Below are positions 15,034 to 22,854 of a DNA stretch of 45,451 nt, piece after piece. How positions within the stretch are numbered: position 1 is the first letter of the stretch; the number at the start of each line of letters is the position of its first letter. This DNA is from Dehalococcoidia bacterium (lineage in GTDB: Bacteria > Chloroflexota > Dehalococcoidia > UBA6926). Both the position numbers and the translations under genes were made by a program. The notes below the pieces were generated by a model that saw only the letters and a program-made list of their open reading frames with translations, did no database searches and was not told the DNA's origin. The DNA is taken from positions 1 through 45,451 of the forward strand of contig VXMO01000035.1 in assembly GCA_009841045.1 (NCBI GenBank). The letters run 5' to 3'.

Positions 15034-16740
15034 CTATAGTGGAAGAGGCGAAGGTGTCACGCCCCCATCGTCTAGTGGCCTAGGACTGCGGCCCTTCAAG
15101 CCGCCGACAGGGGTTCGAGTCCCCTTGGGGGCACCAACGCGTATCTTGTTCATAACGTGTCCCGGAAGGGCCATTTCCTGCGTGTCCACGTCGTTTATGG
15201 GGCTGTCGGCAGGCATAGGAATCGTGTAGAAAATGCTCGCCAGGCCCGGCTTGACACGGATCTCTTTGACGAATGATCGGATGAATGCGCGAGTCTCTGT
15301 GAGCTCGCTGGTCCGAAGGAATTCGCCCATCTCCTTGGCATAATCTGCGATCACTTCGACCCTTTGCAGAATCGCTCGTCTCTCGGCCAGCGCGCCTAGG
15401 GCGTCCTCAGCAGCCAATTCGAGTCGTTCAATGTCGTTCTTGTGCTCTTTGATGCGCCTCGCGGCGTCAGCCATGTCAAGATCAGTCGTCTCGACCAAGT
15501 GCCAGATGCGGTCGAGCTTGCGGTTCGCCTCAGCAATTTCCTCGTCAATCGCCTCCACCCGGTTGCGGTGCTCTCGGGCAGCGCCATCCATCTCTTCGTC
15601 AAACGTTCGCACAAGGCTGTGAATGTTTGACTCGGTGAGGATGTTCTCCCTGATCGTCTGGATGATGAGCCCCTCAAGCCTCTTGGAGTTGAGGCGCGGA
15701 GTTTCACAACTGCCGCTACCCTCCTTTAGAAGCGACTGGCACACATAGTAGGTGTAGCGGCCTCCCTTCGATTCATGGGCGCTGAGCAGCTTGCCACAGC
15801 CCTCGCACTTTAGGATACCGCTGAGCAGGTAAGGACTGACGACACGCCATGGGTGCATGAATTCCGATGACCGGGACGCCAACAGCTTCTTTACCCGGGC
15901 GAATTCCTGTTTGCTTATGATGGCGGGGATTGCGTTGTCGAGCCTGACAGGCGGCAATCCATCGCGCGTGTGGGCTCCCCACACCAGCGTTCCCGTATAG
16001 GCCTCGTTCACCAGGATCTTCTGGATGCTAGTCTTGCTCCATTTTCCGCCCCTAGGCGCCTTCGAGCCCTCGGCGTTCAGTGTTTTAGCAATCTCCAGAA
16101 TCGTCTTTCCCATGAGCGCCAGGTCGAAGATATGGCGTGCCGTGGGTGCGGTCGATTCGTTTAGAGCGAGCTTGGGGCGCTTCTTGCCACCATCGTCGAT
16201 GTGGACCCTCTTATAGCCGAGTGGGGCGTAGTTGCCCATCCAGAACCCGCGGGATGCTGCTTCCCGCATGCCCCGGAGGACTTCCTGTGCGAGATTTTCG
16301 GAGTAGAACTCATCAACGCTCTCGATGATGGCTTCCATGAGCTTGCCCGTGGGTGTGTCATCGGCGTGCTCGGTGATAGAAACGACCTTGATGCCCCTTC
16401 GTCGGAGCATGGACTTGAACGCGACTGCGTGCTCGCGTTTACGAGTGAACCGGGAGAACTTCCAGACTAGGATTTCCCTGAACGGCGCGTTGGGTCCGGT
16501 GGCGTCGGTGATCATCCTGCGGAATTGCGGCCTCTCGGCTATGCGCCCGCTCTCCGCCTCATCGATGTATTCGCCGACGACGGCGTAGCCATTCTTCTCA
16601 GCGTGGTCGCGAAGAGCGCGCAATTGCGCGGCGACAGACAGATCGACGTCCTGCTTTTCCGTGGAAACGCGAGCATACAGGGCAACGGTCGTTCCCTGTT
16701 CCGGTTGTTGTTGGGCTTCCTTCTTCTGCTTGCCTTTCAT
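15034..16740 (-). CDS. Large serine recombinase (site-specific integrase)
   Basis: The 568-residue integrase has a resolvase domain (~17-165) with nucleophile Ser26 in YARVSTEKQ and the Arg-rich VWKFSRFTRKR. A Recombinase domain follows (~190-300: GYKRVHIDDG, ILVNEAYTGTLVWG), then a zinc ribbon (CEGCGK ... YYVCQ ... GSC, ~327-365) and a long coiled coil (~395-480). This is the standard layout of phage/element serine integrases that catalyse integration and, with a directionality factor, excision. The ATG has AAGGAG 7 bp upstream; a TTGACT -35-like box is at 16809-16814. The last ~35 residues (e.g. PKGTRTPVGGLKGRSPRP) are antisense tRNA-Glu, so the functional C terminus probably ends before them. 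Confidence 0.93.
   Translation of the reverse strand: MKGKQKKEAQQQPEQGTTVALYARVSTEKQDVDLSVAAQLRALRDHAEKNGYAVVGEYIDEAESGRIAERPQFRRMITDATGPNAPFREILVWKFSRFTRKREHAVAFKSMLRRRGIKVVSITEHADDTPTGKLMEAIIESVDEFYSENLAQEVLRGMREAASRGFWMGNYAPLGYKRVHIDDGGKKRPKLALNESTAPTARHIFDLALMGKTILEIAKTLNAEGSKAPRGGKWSKTSIQKILVNEAYTGTLVWGAHTRDGLPPVRLDNAIPAIISKQEFARVKKLLASRSSEFMHPWRVVSPYLLSGILKCEGCGKLLSAHESKGGRYTYYVCQSLLKEGSGSCETPRLNSKRLEGLIIQTIRENILTESNIHSLVRTFDEEMDGAAREHRNRVEAIDEEIAEANRKLDRIWHLVETTDLDMADAARRIKEHKNDIERLELAAEDALGALAERRAILQRVEVIADYAKEMGEFLRTSELTETRAFIRSFVKEIRVKPGLASIFYTIPMPADSPINDVDTQEMALPGHVMNKIRVGAPKGTRTPVGGLKGRSPRPLDDGGVTPSPLPL
15061..15136 (+). tRNA. tRNA-Glu (anticodon TTC), integration target
   Basis: A 76-nt cloverleaf with encoded CCA and acceptor GCCCCCA/TGGGGGC. 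The anticodon arm GCGGC-CCTTCAA-GCCGC gives TTC for Glu. The whole gene is overlapped on the opposite strand by the 3' end of the serine recombinase gene, whose stop is at 15034-15036. This identifies the tRNA as the site where the element joined the chromosome. Confidence 0.95.
15100..15180. other. Probable left attachment junction (attL) at tRNA-Glu
   Basis: The tRNA 3' half and the sequence just beyond it form the boundary between chromosome-like genes and the recombinase. The recombinase's conserved part ends near 15,230, and its last ~35 codons are the antisense translation of tRNA-Glu and flanking chromosome. Those codons must change when the element excises. The exact crossover base cannot be set without the other end, which is outside the window. 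Confidence 0.55.
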
Positions 16741-17647
16741 GGCGATTCTCCTTCAAATCAGCCTGGTCGAACAAGACCATGAGATACTTGTCATAACGAC
16801 AGCCCCGCAGTCAAGACTTTTTGAGGCAGAGCCTAAAGATTCTTGCTGGGTATTAGCGGAAGTTAGCAGGGTAACGGCCAAGGCTGCCGAGTGTACTCAA
16901 GAGCGTCATCGAACGTCCCCAGCTGGAGCCGCCCGCGCTGTTCCCGATTACAAAGACAACGGCGGCACTCTGACCGATGGGGAATGGCTGCTGCTTTACG
17001 AAGTGGTGGACGGCGAACGCCGCCTCACAGGCTGGAACTCGAACCTCAACCACGCCATCCGGAACACCCACGGCTATGCCCCCCCCCGAAAACGTGGCGC
17101 GCCTACCGGGCGTCCCACGCCAAACCTGCCCATTCCACTCAGCCCGGCCCCCTCTCCGCCATTCCGGTGTAAGCCGGAACCTGAATCGCGTTGCCCCCAC
17201 CAATCGCGGCTCTGGATACCTTGTTTCTCTCAGGACTGCAATGAATAGGGGAAGGATATGCACCGCTGACAGTACGGAACTGCGACCTTTCCTGTTGATG
17301 GTAGAGATGAATCGATAGCTGAGCCACAGAGAGCGACGGTCCAGGTATTGGCCGTGTTCTCACCAGGTCCGGCCCAACAATATCCGCCAGGGTTACCGAG
17401 TTCGAGACCTCTAAGTTGGGCGATACGGGTCAATATTGCGAACTGAGCGCATGTTTGAGTGGTGAGCATTAGGGGAGCTAAGGAGGCTTTTCTTACAGCC
17501 CTAATCAGCTCGTAGCAGCGCGACGTATCCCGCCAGGTCAAAACCCGGGTCAGGTGCAAGCGCCTCTGTAAGGCTGCGCTCCACTTGCTGTGGGGCCGGC
17601 CCCGCTGTCACGGGCAACCGATCGCGCGCAGCAGTAGACATTTGTGC
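16741..17647. other. Gene-poor gap with degenerate repeat and C9 tract
   Basis: I see no supportable gene in these ~900 bp. A plus-strand frame around 16,840-17,100 reads PDYKDNGGTLTDGEWLLLY and GWNSNLNHAIRNTHGY, which looks protein-like but has no start and runs into a run of C at ~17081. It may be a gene remnant. A degenerate copy of the family B palindrome (CATTCCGGTGTAAGCCGGAA) is at 17160-17179. Confidence 0.4.
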
Positions 17648-18676
17648 CTAGAATCTAATTTTTCCCGGCTCGGCTTTCCGCCGTGTAAGCCCGCCAGCCT
17701 GTAGGAAAACCGTACCAGTCGTATGGTCGAATCTGGCTTCGGTATTGAGGATTTGACCGAGACGTAACGAGTAAACTGTTGCTCCGTGAGTGGCACTCCG
17801 TCCATCTCCCTTGGGTGGCTCTATGCTGACGCTGAATTCGGGAATATCTATCGGGCGTATTGGCCGTGAGCCATAGATTTCGATTGTGCTGTAGGTGTGG
17901 TGCTTAATCGTCGCTCTCAGCCCCCTGTCAGGATAGGGGAATCTCAGGGCGCCGATCCAGGTCGTGGCGCCGGAAGCCAGTTCAGTAACCGAGAGCCCGA
18001 ACCACTCGCCGTCGGTATCTGCGCCTTCCGGCGCAAGGCGCAGGCGATAGGCACCGGCCCCCCAGTCGTAACCTCTTCTTGCTCCGACGAAATTCCCCTC
18101 GTGCCCGGACGACTGGCTGTAGCCATCCTCGGCGAGACGGACATTGGCAAGGTCCCGGGTGCCCCATCGGTTGAAAATGACTCCCTTCCCTCGACTTTCC
18201 CAGGTATCTGGGTCGGCCACGTCGGTCTGGAATCCGAAGTAAAAGGTCATTTCCGATATCCGGCCCTGGACGACCATCAGATAAATGCCGTGTTCGCCGA
18301 AGAAGCTGTCCAGGTCATTGTGAATGGTCAGATCCACGACCAGTTCCCTAAATCCTGTTTTTTCGTCCCAATCCCAGTACATTGAGGACATGTGCTCCGG
18401 GACCTCCGCGAGTTGGTAAAGATACGCCCTTCCGGGAATTTGGGTCGGTGTGGGCGTTGGTGCTGATGGCGGTGTGGGCGTCGGCTTCGGTGTGGGAGAC
18501 GAATCGAGAAGGGAGATTACTGGCGTGCGTATGGGCGCAGGATTCTGGCCCGGGGATTTTTGTTCCGGCCCCTGTTGCACGGAATCTCCGCAGGCTTGGC
18601 TGGCCACCAACACCAAGACTAACGCGGCAGTTGCCCACCATCCTATTGATGCGAACTCCGCTCTTGAGGGACGCAT
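17648..18676 (-). CDS. Secreted lipoprotein, unknown function
   Basis: The 342-residue protein has a hydrophobic signal (WWATAALVLVLVASQAC, Cys29 candidate; the lipobox is imperfect with Gln at -2). A Pro/Thr linker of TPTP repeats runs to ~residue 82, followed by a beta-rich globular domain with many aromatic and Gly residues (MYWDWDEKTGFRELVVDLTIHND, TFYFGFQTDVADP, YDWGAGAYRLRLAPEG). I do not recognise the domain with confidence; it looks like an extracellular carbohydrate- or surface-interacting beta-sandwich. The ATG has GGGAG 5 bp upstream. It is element cargo by position, upstream of a two-component pair on the same strand. Confidence 0.75.
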   Translation of the reverse strand: MRPSRAEFASIGWWATAALVLVLVASQACGDSVQQGPEQKSPGQNPAPIRTPVISLLDSSPTPKPTPTPPSAPTPTPTQIPGRAYLYQLAEVPEHMSSMYWDWDEKTGFRELVVDLTIHNDLDSFFGEHGIYLMVVQGRISEMTFYFGFQTDVADPDTWESRGKGVIFNRWGTRDLANVRLAEDGYSQSSGHEGNFVGARRGYDWGAGAYRLRLAPEGADTDGEWFGLSVTELASGATTWIGALRFPYPDRGLRATIKHHTYSTIEIYGSRPIRPIDIPEFSVSIEPPKGDGRSATHGATVYSLRLGQILNTEARFDHTTGTVFLQAGGLTRRKAEPGKIRF

Positions 18677-19138
18677 TTATCTCCCTTTCCGGAGTGGTCT
18701 CAGCCAGTGGCCATCTGACTTGAGGCCATTCCCTTCACTCACAGAGAACGGCAAGCATGGCCAACATGTTGGCCGCAGGGTGCGTCTCGCTGCTCAGGTC
18801 CCGCCGGTCGCCGTTTGAGCGCCCGGACTCGCCCACTTCTTGACCGGAAATCTCCCTTGCGCTGCGCCGCCTAAATTGGGCGTGAGGGTATCCGAGTCGG
18901 GAATGTTGATGTCCTCCTAAAGAGAAACTAAGCCCGGCGGACGGCCCCATCAAGAGTCATATGCAACATCACCTATAGGGCTTTTGAATGAGGCGTTTTG
19001 ACTGGAAACGGAGGAGTATATTCAGGCGGCGCCTGCGCGTGGCAAAACGCTCATGTCCTGCTCAAGTGGCAACGCGCAAGACGCCGCGGCTTTCTTTAGG
19101 GAGTGCAGAGGATAGTTCTTATGAGGATTCGCTAACCT
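18677..19138. other. Intergenic region without a recognisable gene
   Basis: About 460 bp between the response regulator stop and the lipoprotein start, both minus strand. Only short low-quality frames are present. I see no repeats, RNA genes or strong hairpins. It presumably holds the lipoprotein promoter. Confidence 0.4.
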
Positions 19139-19804
19139 CTATTGCTGGTCATCCAGGAGCCCGTTGCGCACTGCCCACACGACGATCTCCTGTTTCGAAT
19201 CGACTCCCAATTTCTCCTCTATGCGGTAGATCGCGTTTCTTACGCTCGTTGTCTTGTTGCCCCGAGCCTCTGCGATTTCTGCGTATGCCTTCCCACTGGC
19301 GAACATCTTGAGGATTTCTAACTCCCGGTCGGTCAACTTAGTGAGGGTGCGGCGAGAGGCGCCCTGTTGATTTCCCCGGATTAACGCGAACACTTTCTTT
19401 ATGTGATGGTCCGGTATGTGCAAGTGGCCTTTGGCCACTTGTCGAACGGCCTCCACAAGTTCCTCGGGATGGGAGTGCTTCTGCAGATAGCCCGTCGCCC
19501 CGGCGGCCACAGCCTCCACCACGGCATCCTCCCTGGTCGAGGCTGTGAGCATCAGCACCTTTGCGTTCGGCAGCAGCTCCATGATTTCCCGGCAAGCGTC
19601 GACGCCGTCCTTGTCGGGCATCATCACGTCCATGACGATCACGTCCGGCTCAACCCGCTGCGCCGTACGCACCGCCTCAATCCCATCCGCGGCCATGCCG
19701 ACTACCTCGAAGTCCGGCTCGTCGCCAAGGGCGTCCCGCAGGCCGTTCCTCATGATTGGATGGTCGTCTACCACCATGATCTTCACCTGTGCAGTTGAAG
19801 ACAT
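19139..19804 (-). CDS. NarL/LuxR-family response regulator
   Basis: The 221-residue regulator has a receiver domain (~7-125: VVDDHP, phospho-acceptor Asp59 in IVMDVMMPD, Lys109 in YLQKH) and a C-terminal LuxR-type HTH (~155-215: LTDRELEILKMFASGKAYAEIA...VRNAIYRIEEKLGV). It is a transcription factor activated by phosphorylation. The recognition helix TTSVRNAIYRIEEKLG replaces the more usual TVKNHLxxIxxKL, a moderate divergence. It lies 17 bp downstream of its likely cognate kinase on the same strand. Targets are unknown; the lipoprotein just downstream is the nearest candidate. Confidence 0.92.
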   Translation of the reverse strand: MSSTAQVKIMVVDDHPIMRNGLRDALGDEPDFEVVGMAADGIEAVRTAQRVEPDVIVMDVMMPDKDGVDACREIMELLPNAKVLMLTASTREDAVVEAVAAGATGYLQKHSHPEELVEAVRQVAKGHLHIPDHHIKKVFALIRGNQQGASRRTLTKLTDRELEILKMFASGKAYAEIAEARGNKTTSVRNAIYRIEEKLGVDSKQEIVVWAVRNGLLDDQQ

Positions 19805-19821
19805 CTCATTTCCCCGTTGAT

Positions 19822-21147
19822 TCAGCCGTATGGCGTCTCACAGATTACTGTCGTCCCCTGGCCCGGGCCGACCGACTCCACGATGAGCCTGCCGCCCAGC
19901 CGTTCAGCCTCCGTCCTCATTCCGAGGAACCCCCGGCCGCGTCCGGCGTAATCCTCGGGTAGGCCCATGCCATCATCGGACACGGAAAGCCGGATGCGGT
20001 CATCCTCGAAATCCAGCCTCACCTTCACCTTGCTCGCCTCGGCGTGGATGAATGCATTGGTGAGCGCGTTGTGGGCGATGGAGAAGAGGCTGGAACGGAT
20101 TTCAACCGCAAGAGGCGGCTCTTTCCCATTTAGGATCACCTCCGTGGGGACCGACGCGACCTGCTCGAACGTCTCGGCGTGAGACCAGAGCACCCGGCTC
20201 AGCTCCCTCCCCTCGAACAGGCGCCCCTCGTCGATGGGACGCCTCAGTTCCCATACCGTGGCCTTTGACAGCCGGGAGGTCGCCTCCAGGGTCAACTTCA
20301 GCTTCTCGTCGGAATCGTCGGCCATTTTCACCGCCCGATGTATTCCCATCGAGACCATGTAGGCGTTCTGGGCGGCCGTGTCGTGGATGGCCTGAGAGAG
20401 CTCCACACGGCTCCGCTGTAGTGCCCGCTCCCGTTCCATCACCTTCCTCAGCCGCGCGCGTTCAAACCGGCCGATTAGGCTGACGCACAGGACTATACAG
20501 TACATCGCCCCCACCCTCGCCAATAGGGCCTTTTCCTGGCCGGCCTCCATATCGAGACCGATGGCCACGATGCTGACAACCGCATAGGTGACGGCCACTG
20601 CCGTCGTCCAGAGCAGGCAGACACGCGGTGAGACAAAGACGGCGGCGAAGAGCGCCAGGGCAGCGAAATAGGTCACGTACGCGAGGTGATGAAATTCACC
20701 GCCGACAATCACGGCGACGGTGATAAGCGTGACGTCTATGGCGCTCAGGAAGAGCAGCCAGCGCCATGTCACCGGCCTGCGCCGTAAGAGCCGGTAGTGG
20801 ACGAGGCCGTTGAAGACCACCAGGGGCACGAGCAGGAAAAGGAACAGGTACTCCAGGTCCGTGGCGAGCCAGAGCCCGGGACGGTAAGCGAGCTCGGCCA
20901 ATGCGATGAGACAGACGAGCCAGCGAATCCAGACCGAGACTCGAGCGGCAAACAGCATCGTCGCCGGATCGGCGCGGAAAGCCTGGTTCATCCACCTGCG
21001 TACCACGCGAGCGCGCCCCGCAATGCCGCGCGCGCCTTGCCCGCGTGCCATTTCCCTTGCCTCCGGCATCGGCCCCGCGCTGCTCAAACGCTCCCCTGAC
21101 ATTGGCGTGAATGCACTCACCGATTCAGAGCGTAATGTCATTGCCAT
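19822..21147 (-). CDS. NarX/DesK-type sensor histidine kinase
   Basis: The 441-residue kinase has about six predicted membrane segments between residues ~68 and 228 (e.g. LFLFLLVPLVVFNGLVHY, LLFLSAIDVTLITVAVIV). A short coiled coil and a HisKA_3-like dimerisation helix follow, with His255 in SQAIHDTAAQNAY. The HATPase domain (~330-441) has N-box IAHNALTNAFIHAEA, SDDGMGLP and GFLGMRTEAERLGGRL. The multi-helix membrane sensor has almost no extracytoplasmic loop, so the signal is probably within or at the membrane. It pairs with the LuxR regulator directly downstream. The N-terminal ~50 residues are polar and the start is not fixed; ATG at 21147 is the first available. Confidence 0.9.
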   Translation of the reverse strand: MAMTLRSESVSAFTPMSGERLSSAGPMPEAREMARGQGARGIAGRARVVRRWMNQAFRADPATMLFAARVSVWIRWLVCLIALAELAYRPGLWLATDLEYLFLFLLVPLVVFNGLVHYRLLRRRPVTWRWLLFLSAIDVTLITVAVIVGGEFHHLAYVTYFAALALFAAVFVSPRVCLLWTTAVAVTYAVVSIVAIGLDMEAGQEKALLARVGAMYCIVLCVSLIGRFERARLRKVMERERALQRSRVELSQAIHDTAAQNAYMVSMGIHRAVKMADDSDEKLKLTLEATSRLSKATVWELRRPIDEGRLFEGRELSRVLWSHAETFEQVASVPTEVILNGKEPPLAVEIRSSLFSIAHNALTNAFIHAEASKVKVRLDFEDDRIRLSVSDDGMGLPEDYAGRGRGFLGMRTEAERLGGRLIVESVGPGQGTTVICETPYG

Positions 21148-21149
21148 TC

Positions 21150-21419
21150 GCCTGCAAGCCTAACGCCCATTGCGCATCAGTGTCGAGAGTCAAATAAACT
21201 CTGCTATGAAGGGTATAAATCCCCCTGATGAATGATAGATGAACTATTCGTAAGAGGTATTTGTTCAGAGGTATATCAAATAAAGATGATATGGTTCTGC
21301 ATCTCAAATACCACATGGCATTAAGCTCTTTTCACTTAACTTAAAAACCCTAGGGAAAACCCGTGAAAAATGTTTCATATGCGCCTTGATTGGCTCTGAT
21401 CACCCTATCAATAGTGGAA
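21150..21419. other. AT-rich island with short direct repeats
   Basis: This stretch is strikingly AT-rich against its GC-rich surroundings and has no gene. TCAAATA occurs at 21190, 21276 and 21304; AGAGGTAT occurs at 21253-21260 and 21267-21274. A CCCTAGGG palindrome and TTAACTTAAAAA lie near 21335-21355. It covers the kinase promoter. Repeats plus AT-richness would also fit an origin, oriT or partition site, but this is inference. Confidence 0.45.
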
Positions 21420-21464
21420 CCCCGGGTTGGTGCTTGACGCTTCATCCAAAATACCAGCCCGGGG
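21420..21464 (-). terminator. Long inverted repeat beyond the minus-strand operon
   Basis: CCCCGGGTTGG (21420-21430) pairs with CCAGCCCGGGG (21454-21464), 10 of 11 Watson-Crick plus one G-T, with a 23-nt loop. It lies ~165 bp after the JAB-protein gene on the strand of transcription, followed by TTCCACTATT. It may terminate the long replication/PRTRC operon; the T-run is weak. Confidence 0.45.
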
Positions 21465-21483
21465 CAGCGCACAGGCGGCGGGT

Positions 21484-21521
21484 GTCACCTCCAACCCTTC
21501 CCGTCACCTCCAACCCTTCAC
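21484..21521. repeat. Two tandem 19-bp repeats
   Basis: GTCACCTCCAACCCTTC occurs at 21484-21500 and 21503-21519 with a 19-bp period. It sits between the AT-rich island and the truncated 3' end of the JAB-protein gene, so it could be a rearrangement scar or a protein-binding site. Confidence 0.6.
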
Positions 21522-21629
21522 GATGAGGGATGTAACCCCATGCTGAGACAGCGCACACAAGGCCACATGACAGCCAACAGCATGTCCACCGATACTCGGG
21601 GGGGCGCGATGCGGTCTCCGGTGTGGCTT

Positions 21630-22157
21630 CTACCTCGCGTGATCTTGGCGATGGCCGCCGTACTGGCGCTGCTCCTGTCCGACGACGCCGTACACGCGGA
21701 AGCCCTGCTCGTCTCGGTCGTCGGTGGCCGAGAAGAAGGAACGCGAGCGTCCGTGCGAGTGGAACTCCGCGATCACCCCTGAGGGCCGCGCGTATGCGAG
21801 GGACGTTGCAGTCCCCAGCTGCGGCGGCACGACCAGCTGATACGTGTGCCCGTCCCAACGCACGGCGAAGAACCGTTCCGTGTCCGGGTCCTCCATGAAC
21901 CAGCTCAGCCCTGCCTCGAACAGCCGAACCGGGATCGCGCCATGGGCAAGTTCCACCTTCTCGGTGACGGACGCCAAGCCGCGCACCGTGCAGGGGGCGA
22001 CGAGCACCCGCGCCGTCAGGTGGGTGCTCTCGGACTGGACGTAGAGGCCGCCCGCTCCTAGAGCGTAATCGAACCCGATGCCCTGTACGCCGGCCAGCCC
22101 GTCTCTGTGATTGACGAGGTAGCCGACAGGTCCGGGCCCGGCCTTATCGGTAGCCAT
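21630..22157 (-). CDS. PRTRC system protein A-like JAB/JAMM peptidase, C-terminally short
   Basis: The 175-residue protein matches PRTRC protein A. The metal site is intact: Glu131, then His133-Ser-His135, seven residues, Ser143, two residues and Asp146 (EFHSHGRSRSFFSATD), followed by the family block DEQGFRVYGVVG. JAMM proteins of this kind cleave after a C-terminal Gly of ubiquitin-like proteins. After VVG the expected conserved C-terminal strand (a RVGVYGHF-like segment) is replaced by QEQRQYGG... and a stop, so the gene looks truncated by rearrangement just beyond the catalytic core. ATG at 22157 is chosen for its GGGGAGG; the frame also has an upstream ATG at 22184. It overlaps the E2-like gene end. 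Confidence 0.75.
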   Translation of the reverse strand: MATDKAGPGPVGYLVNHRDGLAGVQGIGFDYALGAGGLYVQSESTHLTARVLVAPCTVRGLASVTEKVELAHGAIPVRLFEAGLSWFMEDPDTERFFAVRWDGHTYQLVVPPQLGTATSLAYARPSGVIAEFHSHGRSRSFFSATDDRDEQGFRVYGVVGQEQRQYGGHRQDHAR

Positions 22158-22854
22158 GACCTCGCCTCCCCTGAGAGGCCGCAATGGCCTGAGCTACCGT
22201 GCACTGGGAAACGAGGTCCTCAACCGGGTACTCGGTCTTTCCATCCAACTCCTCCCATAGAGTGTGCAGGTTGTCGGGGTGCTTCTTGGAGCGGTTGCGG
22301 TAGTCCCCAGTCGCTGAGAAGTAGGACTGGAAGAAGGACTCCGGAATGAGTCCGACCTCCTCCGGGAACTTGTGGCTACCCGGGCAGGCCCGCCCGTCCG
22401 AGAAGACGTTGAAGGCGGGCATCCGGTAGAGACGGTCATCCGGGTGCGTCGGCCGCTCCAGGGCGGCGTAGACCCACGGCGCACGCCCCGGCGAGCAGAC
22501 GAAGACCAGTCCCGGCATGGGAAGTCGGAGCCGTGCGGGGGGCTTGAAGGCTTCCCGTTGCAGAGCCACGGGCCAGACCTGCGGCGGCCTCCAGAGGGCC
22601 ACCATCTGCCCCGTCTCGCCCTGGTTCCACCAGAGGGCGTCCTTAGGAAGCAGGCCCGAGGAGAAGCCCAGGTGTTGGATGAAGACGTTCGCGATCTCGT
22701 CCGCCGAAACCGTCCTCACCCAGGTCGAGTCGCCCTCGAAGCCCCTCAGCAGCAGGATCTCGTCGTACACCTCCAGCTGGAGGTTCAGCCTGTCCCTGGG
22801 CATGTCCGTCGATCCCGGCAGGGACCACTCGGTCTTCTCCGCGTCAGTCGTCAT
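22144..22854 (-). CDS. PRTRC system protein B-like, E2-like fold candidate
   Basis: The 236-residue protein matches PRTRC protein B: GLLPKDALWW, ALWRPPQVWPVAL, LPMPGLVFVCSPGRAPWVYA, LYRMPAFNVFSDGRACPGSH and ESFFQSYFS. The segment with Pro146, Asn149 and Cys157 resembles the E2 signature HPN...G.IC, making Cys157 a candidate thioester-forming residue. That is a by-eye inference. AGGAGGAAA lies 7 bp before the ATG, which overlaps the preceding stop by 11 bp. The stop overlaps protein A. The likely partners are the Ubl (protein C) upstream and the JAB protein downstream. Confidence 0.75.
   Translation of the reverse strand: MTTDAEKTEWSLPGSTDMPRDRLNLQLEVYDEILLLRGFEGDSTWVRTVSADEIANVFIQHLGFSSGLLPKDALWWNQGETGQMVALWRPPQVWPVALQREAFKPPARLRLPMPGLVFVCSPGRAPWVYAALERPTHPDDRLYRMPAFNVFSDGRACPGSHKFPEEVGLIPESFFQSYFSATGDYRNRSKKHPDNLHTLWEELDGKTEYPVEDLVSQCTVAQAIAASQGRRGHGYR

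Noticed and set aside
16661-17248. Plus-strand frame with protein-like segment GWNSNLNHAIRNTHGY
   Set aside because: No start inside the protein-like part, a C-run in the middle and repeat sequence at the end. At best a remnant, recorded in the gap entry.
21540-21782. Plus-strand 80-aa frame with a signal-peptide-like segment
   Set aside because: It is antisense to the JAB motif region, and the hydrophobic stretch is the complement of the coding strand. No ribosome-binding site.
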